Below are positions 5,847 to 12,650 of a DNA stretch of 12,650 nucleotides, one piece after another. A program made the translations under genes and the position numbers. Every line of letters begins with the position of its first letter. Positions within the stretch are counted from its first letter, which is position 1. The stretch is from Pseudomonadota bacterium (GTDB lineage: Bacteria > Pseudomonadota > Alphaproteobacteria > Rhizobiales > Beijerinckiaceae), in contig JAEWKL010000888.1 of assembly GCA_023386115.1 (NCBI GenBank), positions 1 through 12,650 of the forward strand, in the 5' to 3' direction. The notes under the pieces were generated by a model. That model was not told where the DNA came from, did no database searches, and saw only the letters and a program-made list of their open reading frames with translations.

Positions 5847-6830
5847 ATGATCACGAGAGCGTTGCGCGTCGGAGCCTTGGGATTGCTGCTGGCGGGCGCG
5901 GGCCTCGCCGGGCCGAGCGTCCGCGCCGAGACCATCACGGTCACCCACTGGGGTTCGGCCTTCTACGGCGCGCCCTATGCGGTCGCCCGCGAGAAGGGAT
6001 TCTTCAAGAAGCGCGGGCTCGACATCACCGGCTTCCTCACCTCGGCCGGCGGCGGCACCTCGGTGCGCAACACGCTCGCCGGCGAAATGCCGTTCGGCGA
6101 GGTCGCGCTGCCGGCCGCCATCCTGGCGATCCAGTCCGGCCAGCCGATCAGGATCATCAGCGGCGGCGTCGAGAGCGTCGAGGACATCCTCTGGATCACG
6201 CAACCCGACGGCAAGGTCGGCTCGCTCGCCGACATGAAGGGCCGGAAGATCGCCTATACGGCGCCCGGCTCCGTCACCAACATGGTGGTCCTCAACTGCC
6301 TGCAGAAGGCCGGGCTGGAGCAGAAGGACCTCCAGCTCGTGGCAGCGGGCGATCTCGGCGCCAACCTGTCGGCGGTGCTCAACCGCGCGGTCGACGCGGC
6401 GATGACGAGCGAGCCGCTGTGGTCGGGCAACCAGGGCAAGGTCAAGGCGGCGTTCTGGGCCAAGGACTGCATGAACCCGGCGCTGACCCAGACGGTCGGC
6501 ATCACGACGACCGAGTTCGCCAGGACCGGCGGCGATACGCTGCGGGCGCTGATCGAGGCCCGACGCGAGGGGGTCGAGTACATCAAGGCCCATCCGGACG
6601 AATCCGCCGACATCGTCGCCAAGGCCTATGGCGGCGATGCGAAGACGTTTCGCGAGGTGTTCAAGCACCTCCTCGGCTTCTCGTATTTCGGCGACGGCCG
6701 GCTGCACTACGACAACATGAACCGCATGCTCGACGGCATGAAGCTCGTCGGCCGCCTGAAAGGGCCGGTCGACTGGAAGCAGGTCGTCGACACGTCCTTC
6801 CTGCCCAAAGACCTCCAGGCCACGCAGTAG
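5847..6830 (+). CDS. ABC transporter periplasmic substrate-binding protein (NitT/TauT, NMT1-like)
   Basis: A 327-residue secreted solute-binding protein. It starts at ATG 5847 after AGGGAGAGAG. An N-terminal signal peptide (Arg4/Arg7, hydrophobic core at about residues 8-22, cleavage after VRA at residue 27) leads to the mature domain. The start TITVTHWGSAFYGAPYAVAREKGFFKKRGLDI is typical of the NMT1/THI5-like and SsuA/TauA group. GEMPFGEVALPAAILAIQSG and SLADMKGRKIAYTAPGSVT are also family features. It delivers ligand to the permease pair encoded just downstream; nine bases separate it from the ATPase gene. Relatives bind sulfonates, nitrate, thiamine precursors or aromatic and aliphatic acids. 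Here the neighbouring catabolic genes suggest the acid degraded by the locus, which is inference. Confidence 0.92.
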   Translation: MITRALRVGALGLLLAGAGLAGPSVRAETITVTHWGSAFYGAPYAVAREKGFFKKRGLDITGFLTSAGGGTSVRNTLAGEMPFGEVALPAAILAIQSGQPIRIISGGVESVEDILWITQPDGKVGSLADMKGRKIAYTAPGSVTNMVVLNCLQKAGLEQKDLQLVAAGDLGANLSAVLNRAVDAAMTSEPLWSGNQGKVKAAFWAKDCMNPALTQTVGITTTEFARTGGDTLRALIEARREGVEYIKAHPDESADIVAKAYGGDAKTFREVFKHLLGFSYFGDGRLHYDNMNRMLDGMKLVGRLKGPVDWKQVVDTSFLPKDLQATQ

Positions 6831-6839
6831 GGAGCCGAG

Positions 6840-7673
6840 ATGGCCGTCCTTGCCTTCAGCGCCGAGCCGGACGGCACGATGCCGGCGACCCCGCGCGAGA
6901 TCCATGCCTGCTTGCGCGGGGTCACCCGGATCTACGGCCGGCTCGCCGCCCTCGGTCCCCTCGACCTCGACCTCGTCAAGGGCGAGTTCTTCTCGGTCGT
7001 CGGCCCGTCCGGCTGCGGCAAGTCCACCCTTCTCGACGTCCTGTCCGGCCTCGGTCGGCCGAATGCCGGCACCGCGTCGTTCGAGGGCGTCCCGGTCGAC
7101 GGCGTGCCCGACGGCGTCGGCATCGTGTTCCAGGAGGACGCCTCGTTCCCCTGGCTGACCGTGCGCGACAACGTCGCCTTCGGGTTGCGCCGCGCCGGCA
7201 TGGACGGGGCGGAGATCGGACGCCGGGTCGATTACGCGCTCGGCTTCATGGGGCTGTCCGACTTCGCCGCGGCCTATCCGGCGCAGCTCTCCGGCGGCAT
7301 GCGCCAGCGGGTCTGCATCGCCCGCACCCTCGTGACGCAGCCGCGCCTGATCCTGCTCGACGAGCCGTTCGGGGCGCTCGACCAGCAGACGCGCCTCCTG
7401 ATGGGCGACGAGCTCCTGCGGCTGTGGCGCGAGACCGGCGCCACCGTGCTTCTCATCACCCACGCGCTCGACGAGGCCGCGATGCTCTCCGACCGCATCG
7501 GCGTGATGTCGTCGCGGCCCGGCCGCTTCATCGAGATCGTCGAGACCGGCTGGCCGCGCGAGCGCGACAGCCGCATCGTCGCGGAGGAGCGCTTCGGCCA
7601 GGTCACCGCCCGGCTGTGGTCGCACCTGCGGGAGGAATCGCTGAAGGCCATCGGCAGAACGAGCGCGCCATGA
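6840..7673 (+). CDS. ABC transporter ATP-binding protein (NitT/TauT type)
   Basis: A 277-residue cytoplasmic ATPase that drives the importer. It starts at ATG 6840 with GGAG between it and the preceding stop. Motifs in order: Walker A GPSGCGKST (residues 55-63), Q-loop Gln98 in VFQEDASFPWLTV, ABC signature LSGGMRQR (150-157), Walker B LILLDEP (170-176), D-loop GALD (178-181) and switch His208 in LLITHALDEA. The text around the Q-loop (SFPWLTVRDNVAFGL) is characteristic of the SsuB/TauB/NrtD group. The stop overlaps the next start as ATGA at 7670-7673, so its translation is coupled to the first permease. Confidence 0.95.
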   Translation: MAVLAFSAEPDGTMPATPREIHACLRGVTRIYGRLAALGPLDLDLVKGEFFSVVGPSGCGKSTLLDVLSGLGRPNAGTASFEGVPVDGVPDGVGIVFQEDASFPWLTVRDNVAFGLRRAGMDGAEIGRRVDYALGFMGLSDFAAAYPAQLSGGMRQRVCIARTLVTQPRLILLDEPFGALDQQTRLLMGDELLRLWRETGATVLLITHALDEAAMLSDRIGVMSSRPGRFIEIVETGWPRERDSRIVAEERFGQVTARLWSHLREESLKAIGRTSAP

Positions 7674-8431
7674 CGCGGGAGCGCGCGATCGCCCTGACCC
7701 GGATCGGCTGGATCGCCGGCTTCGTGCTGCTGCTCGAAGCGGCCTGCCGCCTGCACCTGGTCAATCCGCTGACCCTGATCCCGCCGAGCGAGATGATCGC
7801 CACGCTCTGGACCATGCTCGCCTCGGGCGAGATCGTCGGCGACATCGCCCGCACCTTCTCGACCGTGGCGGTCGCCCTGGTGCTGTCGGTGGCGATCGGG
7901 TTCGTCCTCGGCGTCGCGATCCATGCCCTGCCGCGGCTGCGGCGCGGCCTCGACCCGCTTCTCGCCTCCTACTACGCGATCCCGACCTTCGTCTTCTACC
8001 CGCTCTTCGTCGCGATCTTCGGCCTCAACAGCGTGCCGCTGATCGTGCTCGGCATGGCCTTCGGGGTGCCGGCGATGATCCTCTCGACCCTCAACGGCCT
8101 CGACCGGGTACCGCGGGTGCTGATGCGCACCGCCCAGGCGCACCGGCTCGGGCGGGTCGCCACCCTCGCCCATGTGGTGATGCCGAGCGCCCTGCCCTTC
8201 CTGCTCACCGGCGTGAAGCTGGCGCTCGCCTACGCCTTCATCGGCATCATCGCGGGCGAGTTCATCCTGGCCGATGCCGGCCTCGGCCACGCCATCGCCT
8301 ACGCCTATGACGGCTTCGAGAACCGCACGATGTACGCGCTGATGCTGTTCGTTCTCGTCGTGGTGACGGGCCTCAACATGACCCTGCATGCCTGGGAGGG
8401 CCGCCTGATGCGCCGCCGCGCCCGTTCGTGA
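7670..8431 (+). CDS. ABC transporter permease, first subunit
   Basis: A 253-residue inner-membrane permease of the BPD_transp_1 (SsuC/TauC-like) family. The ATG at 7670 overlaps the ATPase stop. Hydrophobic stretches occur near residues 12-28, 64-84, 98-118, 121-140, 180-198 and 221-240, the usual six-helix layout. The cytoplasmic EAA loop that docks on the ATPase reads AQAHRLG...HVVMPSALP at about residues 155-176, with the conserved glycine and proline present. The GTGA overlap at 8428-8431 couples it to a second, different permease, so the channel is probably a heterodimer. Confidence 0.93.
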   Translation: MTRERAIALTRIGWIAGFVLLLEAACRLHLVNPLTLIPPSEMIATLWTMLASGEIVGDIARTFSTVAVALVLSVAIGFVLGVAIHALPRLRRGLDPLLASYYAIPTFVFYPLFVAIFGLNSVPLIVLGMAFGVPAMILSTLNGLDRVPRVLMRTAQAHRLGRVATLAHVVMPSALPFLLTGVKLALAYAFIGIIAGEFILADAGLGHAIAYAYDGFENRTMYALMLFVLVVVTGLNMTLHAWEGRLMRRRARS

Positions 8432-9201
8432 GCGCTCCCGCCGCGCTGCCCCCCGCCGGCCCGTCCCGCTCCGGTGTCCTCGACGGTGCCGCGACGGTCG
8501 TGGTTCTCGTCGGCCTCTGGCAGGCGCTCCATGCTTACGCCGGCGATGCGGCGATCGCCTCGCCGCTGGCCGCCTTCCGGCACCTCGCGGGCCTTGCCGC
8601 CACCGCGGGGTTCTGGTCGCATGCAGGCGCCACGTTCACCGCCTTCGCCGCGGCTTTGGCGATCTCGGCCGGGCTCGGGATCGGGCTCGGGCTGGTCTTA
8701 GGTCTGCGCCGCTTCGCCGGGGAGGTCGCCGAGCCGATCCTGGCCGGCCTTTACGCGATCCCCAAGGTCACGCTCTACCCGGTCATCCTGCTGATCTTCG
8801 GCCTCGGCCTCGGCGCCAAGGTGGCCTTCGGGGTGATCCACGGCGTGATCCCGATCACGCTGTTCACCCTGACGGCGGTCAAGGGCATCAGCCCGGTGCT
8901 GATCCGCACCGCCCGGGCGATGCGGCTGAGCCAGCCTGAGACGATCCGCACCATCCTCGCCCCCGCGGTGCTGCCCGAGATCGTCACGGGCTTGAGGGTA
9001 GGATTCTCGCTCACGCTGCTCGGCGTCCTCGTCGGCGAGATGTTCGCCTCGCAGAAAGGGCTCGGCTTCCTGATCGTGAACGGGATCAACCTGCACAACG
9101 TGCAGCAGACGACCGCCGTGATCCTGATGCTGGTGATCGTGGCGGTGGCGGCCAACGGGGGGCTGCTGTGGCTGGACCGGCGCTGGTTTCACCGGGCGTA
9201 G
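8428..9201 (+). CDS. ABC transporter permease, second subunit
   Basis: A 257-residue permease of the same BPD_transp_1 family. It uses a GTG start overlapping the first permease's stop and has no clear ribosome site of its own, so translation should depend on read-through coupling. Hydrophobic segments lie near residues 19-36, 71-93, 103-125, 131-150, 190-206 and 228-248. The EAA loop reads ARAMRLSQPETIRTILAPAVLP (about 163-184); the usual glycine of this motif is Ser168 here, unlike the first permease. The two permeases are clearly different in sequence. It is the last gene of the plus-strand unit and converges with the pirin gene. Confidence 0.93.
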   Translation: MSAPAALPPAGPSRSGVLDGAATVVVLVGLWQALHAYAGDAAIASPLAAFRHLAGLAATAGFWSHAGATFTAFAAALAISAGLGIGLGLVLGLRRFAGEVAEPILAGLYAIPKVTLYPVILLIFGLGLGAKVAFGVIHGVIPITLFTLTAVKGISPVLIRTARAMRLSQPETIRTILAPAVLPEIVTGLRVGFSLTLLGVLVGEMFASQKGLGFLIVNGINLHNVQQTTAVILMLVIVAVAANGGLLWLDRRWFHRA

Positions 9202-9203
9202 GG

Positions 9204-9257
9204 CGGTCCCCGCCACCGCGGCCCGGGACCGGGGAGCCGGGGATCGGCCTGCCCCGG
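9204..9257. terminator. Possible bidirectional terminator region between convergent genes
   Basis: The 82-base gap between the second permease and the convergent pirin gene holds two GC-rich inverted repeats: CGGTCCC/GGGACCG (9204-9210 with 9225-9231) and CCGGGG/CCCCGG (9237-9242 with 9252-9257). No T-run follows either on either strand, so intrinsic termination is weakly supported. Confidence 0.3.
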
Positions 9258-9283
9258 GCGAGGCCCGCCGAGCCCCCGCCTCC

Positions 9284-10222
9284 TCACGGGTAGCGCACCG
9301 GCGGCGGGTCCTCGGGCAGCGGGATGAACTCGGCATCGTTCGGCACGGTATCGAACCGGCCCTGGCGCCAATCCTCCTTGGCCTGGGCGATCCGCTCCGG
9401 CCGCGACGAGACGAAGTTCCACCAGAGGTGCCGGGGCCCGTCCATCGGCTCGCCGCCGAGCACCATGAAGCGGGATTCCTCCGTCGCCCTCACGCTGATC
9501 CGGTCGCCGGGGCGGAAGACCAGGAGCTGACCGGGGCCGAAACCATCGCCGGCGATCTCGATCGCACCCGACACCGTGTAGATCGCGCGCTCGTCGTAAT
9601 CGGGATCGAGCGGCAGGACGGCGCCGGCTTGAAGCGCCACATCGGCATAGACCATCGGGGTCGAGGTCCGCACCGGTGAGCGCGCGCCGTACGCCTCGCC
9701 GGCGATCAGCCGGACGGTCTTGCCCTCGGCCGAGACGACCGGCAGCGCGGCGGCATCGTAATGCTCGAAGGCCGGGGCGGTCTCCTCGTCCTGCGCCGAC
9801 AGGGCGACCCAGCTCTGGAGGCCGAACAGCCGCGAGCCGGTCTGCCGCAGGGCGCTGCCGGTGCGCTCCGAATGGGTGATGCCGCGGCCGGCCGTCATCC
9901 AGTTGAGCTCGCCCGGACGGATCGGCAATTCGGTGCCGAGGCTGTCGCGATGCATGATCTCGCCGTCGAACAGGTAGGTGACGGTGGAGAGGCCGATATG
10001 CGGATGCGGCCGCACGTCCATGCCCTGCCCGAGCAGGAACTCCGACGGGCCCATCTGATCGAAGAAGATGAAGGGGCCGACCATCCGGCACTGGGTCGAG
10101 GGCAACGCCCGCCGCACCGCGAACGAGCCGAGGTCGCGCGAGCGCGGCACGATCAGGGTCTGGATCGCGTCGCAGCTGATGCTGTCGCCCGGGACCGGGT
10201 CGTCGGCACTGTGCCAGCTCAT
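9284..10222 (-). CDS. Pirin family protein
   Basis: A 312-residue protein of the bicupin pirin family. It starts at ATG 10222, eight bases after AAGGAG. The N-terminal cupin carries FFDQMGP (residues 53-59), RPHPHIGLSTVTYLFDGE (71-88) and GRGITHSE (112-119), giving the metal ligands His73, His75, His117 and Glu119 expected in active pirins. The C-terminal cupin (about 165-285) contains the AIYTVSGAIEIAGDGF and PLDPDYDERAIY stretches. Some bacterial pirins are quercetin dioxygenases and others modulate metabolic enzymes; the role here is not deducible. It converges on the ABC operon and has its own upstream region with an unusual inverted repeat, so it is probably unrelated to the catabolic locus. 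Confidence 0.93.
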   Translation of the reverse strand: MSWHSADDPVPGDSISCDAIQTLIVPRSRDLGSFAVRRALPSTQCRMVGPFIFFDQMGPSEFLLGQGMDVRPHPHIGLSTVTYLFDGEIMHRDSLGTELPIRPGELNWMTAGRGITHSERTGSALRQTGSRLFGLQSWVALSAQDEETAPAFEHYDAAALPVVSAEGKTVRLIAGEAYGARSPVRTSTPMVYADVALQAGAVLPLDPDYDERAIYTVSGAIEIAGDGFGPGQLLVFRPGDRISVRATEESRFMVLGGEPMDGPRHLWWNFVSSRPERIAQAKEDWRQGRFDTVPNDAEFIPLPEDPPPVRYP

Positions 10223-10284
10223 CGCTCATGCTCCTTCTCGTTGCGCCCGGCGGATCGTGCTGGGTCGGGCGTGTCCGAACGGCG

Positions 10285-10335
10285 CTACCTTGACGCTCTT
10301 CCGGCTGCTTGAAAATGGAAACGATCGAAACGCAT
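10285..10335 (-). CDS. Possible 16-residue leader peptide upstream of pirin
   Basis: On the minus strand AGGAGG is followed after seven bases by ATG and the ORF MRFDRFHFQAAGRASR, ending in TAG 62 bases before the pirin start. The ATG is the exact loop of a perfect hairpin (CGAAACG-ATG-CGTTTCG, 10326-10342). The peptide has three Phe and four Arg in 16 residues. A strong ribosome site plus hidden start codon suggests a regulatory leader ORF, but it is short enough to arise by chance and no translation evidence exists. Confidence 0.35.
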   Translation of the reverse strand: MRFDRFHFQAAGRASR

Positions 10336-10369
10336 CGTTTCGCCTCCTGCGATTCTATCGATCGTTCCA
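10316..10369. promoter_or_regulatory. Nested inverted repeats upstream of pirin
   Basis: Outer arms TGGAAACGATCG (10316-10327) and CGATCGTTCCA (10359-10369) are complementary except for one extra A. Between them is the perfect inner hairpin CGAAACG/CGTTTCG (10326-10342), whose left arm shares its first two bases with the outer arm. TAGAAT, a good -10 match on the minus strand, lies at 10352-10357 between the inner and outer right arms, but no good -35 precedes it. This looks like an activator or repressor site for pirin. The remainder of the 325-base gap (10223-10547) shows no other gene. Confidence 0.5.
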
Positions 10370-10547
10370 ATGGTTGCGCGGGCGCCGCTCGTCGCGGGCG
10401 AACGATGACGGCCCCGTCCCTGGCGCTCCGTGACCAGCCGCGACGATCGAGCGACCGTCGGGCCGGGCTTCCTGACGCAGAGGCACACAAGCTCGGCGCA
10501 ATCCAGAGGAGGCACGGTCCGGCGTAACTGACAGGAGGTACCGAGCC

Positions 10548-10844
10548 GTGAGCAATGATGCGCTAACGGAGGAGCAGGCGTCCGAGCGGCTGGCCCATCA
10601 TCTTCTGAAGGAAGCCTACCAGGACCTCGCCTCGGTGCTGCTCAGCGCCAACGCCAAGGCGGCCGAGAGCCTGTTCTACGCCATCGAGACGCGCACCACG
10701 GACGCGCTCCGGGCGATCGTCACCGGCCGGAGCGAGGGGGCCGCCTCGACCCGCATCGCCCGCACCGTCGGCAGCGAGCTGAACGAACTCTTCGAGTTGG
10801 CGCATGGCCGCAGCGGGATCGCGGCACCGCGGCGGGTGGCGTAG
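10548..10844 (+). CDS. Hypothetical protein, 98 residues
   Basis: A small protein that I do not recognise. It starts with GTG at 10548, eight bases after a near-ideal AGGAGGT ribosome site (10533-10539), which is the main support for it being real. The sequence looks almost wholly helical and soluble: an acidic, polar N-terminus (SNDALTEEQASERLAHHLL), an Ala/Leu-rich middle (ASVLLSANAKAAESLFYAIE) and a basic tail (PRRVA). There is no signal peptide, membrane span, cysteine or zinc motif. It stands alone, diverging from the pirin gene across 325 bases. Nothing in the flanking sequence indicates a function. Confidence 0.7.
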   Translation: MSNDALTEEQASERLAHHLLKEAYQDLASVLLSANAKAAESLFYAIETRTTDALRAIVTGRSEGAASTRIARTVGSELNELFELAHGRSGIAAPRRVA

Positions 10845-11112
10845 GACCGGCGGGCCACAATGCCGGTAGCCCGGGACGCCGACGCGCCGTCCCGAGCGCG
10901 GGCTGGCCCGGGATCGACGGGCCGTCGCCTCGCCGGCATCGACTCGGCGCGGTCGCCCCGTCCCAAATCGCCGATGCCGAGCCGGAGGGGCGAGGAGACT
11001 GCGAGACCGGAGCCAAGGGTCGTTGCCAACGACCATCGGACCAAGCTCGACAGCGCCGGAGCGCTGCCTTACGCAAGGGGAGAACGACGGCAGCAAGTCT
11101 CGACGGTCCGGC
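10845..11112. other. Intergenic region without recognisable gene
   Basis: This 268-base stretch separates the 98-residue protein gene from the tricorn-like gene. Open frames crossing it have no ribosome site or family resemblance. An AAGGGGAGAA run near 11077 is too far from the ATG at 11113 to serve it well. No clear terminator is visible. Confidence 0.5.
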
Positions 11113-12549
11113 ATGCGCAGGCTCCTGGTCATCGCGCTCCTCCTGTGCGCTACGGGAGCGCAAGCCGCCGAGCGGCCGCTCTGGCTGCGCGAGCCGGCCC
11201 TGTCGCCCGATGGCAGCCGGATCGCCTTCCGCTTCCGGGGCCGGATCTGGACCGTTCCCTCAGGCGGGGGCGAGGCGCGGGCGCTGACTCCCGCCGGGCT
11301 CCACGCCGAAACCCCGCTCTGGTCGCCCGACGGGCGGAGCCTCGCCTTCGCTTCCGACCGGTCCGGCGCCCTCAACCTCTACGGCGCCCCGGCCGAGGGC
11401 GGCGAGGCGCGGCGCCTGACCTGGTACTCCCTCGATGAGCGGCCGATGAGTGTCACGCCCGACGGGCGGGCGGTGCTGTTCGCCTCGCGGCGTCTCGGGG
11501 ACGCAGCCCGCACTTTCGCGCCGCCGGTCCGCTCCGAGCATGCGACCCAGGTCTATGCCGTGCCACTGGCCGGCGGGCGCGAGTCCCTGGTGCTGCCCAA
11601 CGCCGCCCTCGATGCACGATGGGACCCGGAGGGGCGGCGCCTCCTCTATACCAGCCCCAATGTCGAGCAGCCGTTCCGGCAGCACCAGGTCTCGCAGGCG
11701 GTGCGCCAAGTCTGGCTCTACGACGCCGTCACCGGCCGCCACGAGCGCCTGACCGGCGGCACCCGCGAGAACCGCGGCGCGGTCTGGCTGCCCGGCGGCG
11801 ACATCGCCTATCTCGGCGAGGCCTCGGGCTCGCTCAACGTCTGGCGCCTGTCCCTGACCGACCGGGTGCCGCACCCGCTGACGCATTTCGCGAGCGGCCC
11901 GGTGCGCTTCCTCTCCGCCTCGCGCGACGGCGACCTCGCCTTCGCCCGGGAAGGGCGGATCTACCGCCTGCGCCGGGGTGCCGAGACGCCCGAGCCCGTG
12001 CCGGTCACGGTCGCGGAGGCGACCTTCCTCGATGAGGTGCCGGCCCGCATCGCCGACTTCAACGACCTCGCGCCATCGCCGGGCGGCCGGGAGGTCGCCC
12101 TGGTGAGCCAGGGCGAGATCTACGTCGCCTCGCGGGACGGGAAGTCGGTCAAGCGGATCACCCGCACGGCGGGCGAGGAGCGCGACCTTGCCTTCTCGCC
12201 CGACGGCCGCCGCCTCGTCTACGCGGCCGAGCGCGACGGGCATTGGGGCCTCTACGAGGCGACGCCGGCGGAAGCCGACGAGCGGGGCTTCGCGCAGGCC
12301 ACCCGCCTGATCGAGCGGGCGCTGCCGACCCCGCCGGGCGACGCCTTCCGCCCGAGCTGGTCGCCGGATGGTCGGCGGCTCGCCTATCTCCACGATCGCG
12401 GCGGGGTCCACGTCCTTGATCCAGCGACCGGCGCCGATCGGGAGGTGGTGCCGCCGGGCCTGTTCTATCCGTACCACGACGGGTCGTGGTGGCTGTCCTG
12501 GTTGCCGGACGGGCGCTGGCTGGCGGTTGTGTCCCCTGGCGTGGTGTAG
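11113..12549 (+). pseudogene. Truncated tricorn-like (S41 family) protease, beta-propeller part only
   Basis: The N-terminal 478 residues of a secreted bacterial tricorn-type protease. The start at 11113 is chosen because it yields a signal peptide (RR, then LLVIALLLCATG, cleavage after AQA at residue 18); its ribosome site is weak, and an in-frame ATG at 11023 would bury the signal. PD40/TolB-like propeller blades recur: LSPDG, WSPDGRSLAFASDRSG, VTPDGRAVLFASRR, WDPEGRRLLYTSP, FSPDGRRLVYAAERDG, WSPDGRRLAYLHDRGG and WLPDGRWLAV. The stretch RQHQVSQAVRQVWLYD matches the position of a conserved segment in tricorn homologues. Family members run to about 1050-1100 residues, with PDZ and S41 catalytic domains after the propellers; here a blade is cut off after WLAV and the frame ends in VSPGVV. 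I infer interruption by an insertion, leaving no catalytic domain. A stand-alone propeller protein is the less likely alternative. Confidence 0.78.
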
Positions 12550-12650
12550 CTTCGGCGTGGCCACCACGATCACCGGCCGGGGCCGGATTGATCAGGCTGC
12601 CAGGGTGGGCAGGCTGACGAGAGGATCATCGCCGATCGGGGCGATGCTTT
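12530..12650 (-). mobile_element. Probable end of an insertion sequence (transposase C-terminus at right edge)
   Basis: From about 12530 the sequence no longer continues the propeller. It begins TGTCCCC, contains an inverted repeat CGTGGTG/CACCACG (12540-12546 with 12562-12568) and a direct repeat GGCGTGG (12538-12544 and 12554-12560), and on the minus strand an open frame enters from the right edge and ends at TGA (complement of 12592-12594) as ...SIAPIGDDPLVSLPTLAA. A short non-coding end with repeats followed by an inward-reading ORF fits an IS terminus. The IS family cannot be named from 120 bases, and the left boundary is approximate. Confidence 0.45.

Noticed and set aside
5685..7625. 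A 646-codon open frame on the minus strand
   Set aside because: Antisense shadow of the binding-protein and ATPase genes; low-complexity composition, no domains and no ribosome site.
5336..8431. A 1031-codon open frame on the plus strand
   Set aside because: Only its last 254 codons are a real gene (the first permease). The rest is Arg/Pro/Gly-rich out-of-frame reading through the lyase, binding-protein and ATPase genes, caused by high GC.
10290..10317. TTGACG with AAAATG as a plus-strand promoter toward the 98-residue gene
   Set aside because: The -10 box is poor and the predicted start is more than 200 bases from the gene; not enough to list.
9189..10490. A 433-codon minus-strand frame overlapping pirin, with ATGAGCGATGAG at its possible start
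   Set aside because: The upstream ATG opens a frame that only shadows pirin. The pirin frame holds the metal ligands and fits the ribosome site better.
11260..12573. A 437-codon minus-strand frame opposite the propeller gene
   Set aside because: Antisense shadow; the plus strand carries the signal peptide and repeated SPDG blades.
1..12650. CRISPR arrays, tRNA or rRNA genes, defence systems
   Set aside because: No regularly spaced repeats, tRNA cloverleaf or nuclease/defence gene was found in the window.

Overview
The window is very GC-rich with tightly packed genes. Gene content (class III CoA-transferase, HMG-CoA-lyase-like enzyme, isocitrate-lyase-family enzyme, GntR/UTRA regulator, NitT/TauT-type ABC importer, pirin) suggests an alphaproteobacterium of the Methylobacterium/Rhizobiales kind. 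That placement is an inference from composition and style; no rRNA or other marker is present.

Bases 1-9201 look like one catabolic and transport locus organised around a divergent regulator. On the minus strand, reading leftward from 3670, lie a class III (CaiB/BaiF) CoA-transferase, an HMG-CoA-lyase-like enzyme and an MFS transporter that runs off the left edge. On the plus strand lie a GntR/UTRA repressor (3751-4533, TTG start), an isocitrate lyase/PEP mutase-family C-C lyase (4734-5624), and a complete ABC importer (binding protein, ATPase, two different permeases; 5847-9201) whose last three genes are translationally coupled. Two near-identical palindromes, TTGTCTGGACAA at 3711-3722 and CTGTCCGGACAA at 4631-4642, sit in the two promoter regions and are the likely operators of the GntR protein.

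The genes fit uptake of a small branched (di)carboxylate, CoA activation by the transferase and carbon-carbon cleavage by the lyases. In the 222-base gap after the isocitrate-lyase-like gene there is what reads as the decayed C-terminus of a LeuD-type (aconitase-family) hydratase small subunit. This points to a pathway of citraconate/citramalate or dimethylmaleate/dimethylmalate type. The substrate itself cannot be read from the sequence.

From 9202 to the right edge the content is unrelated: a convergent pirin-family gene preceded by a possible 16-residue leader ORF whose start codon sits in the loop of a perfect hairpin; a 98-residue protein of unknown function; and the secreted beta-propeller part of a bacterial tricorn-like protease. 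That protease stops at 12549, before any PDZ or S41 peptidase domain, and seems to be cut by foreign DNA, probably an insertion sequence whose transposase end reads in from the right edge on the minus strand.
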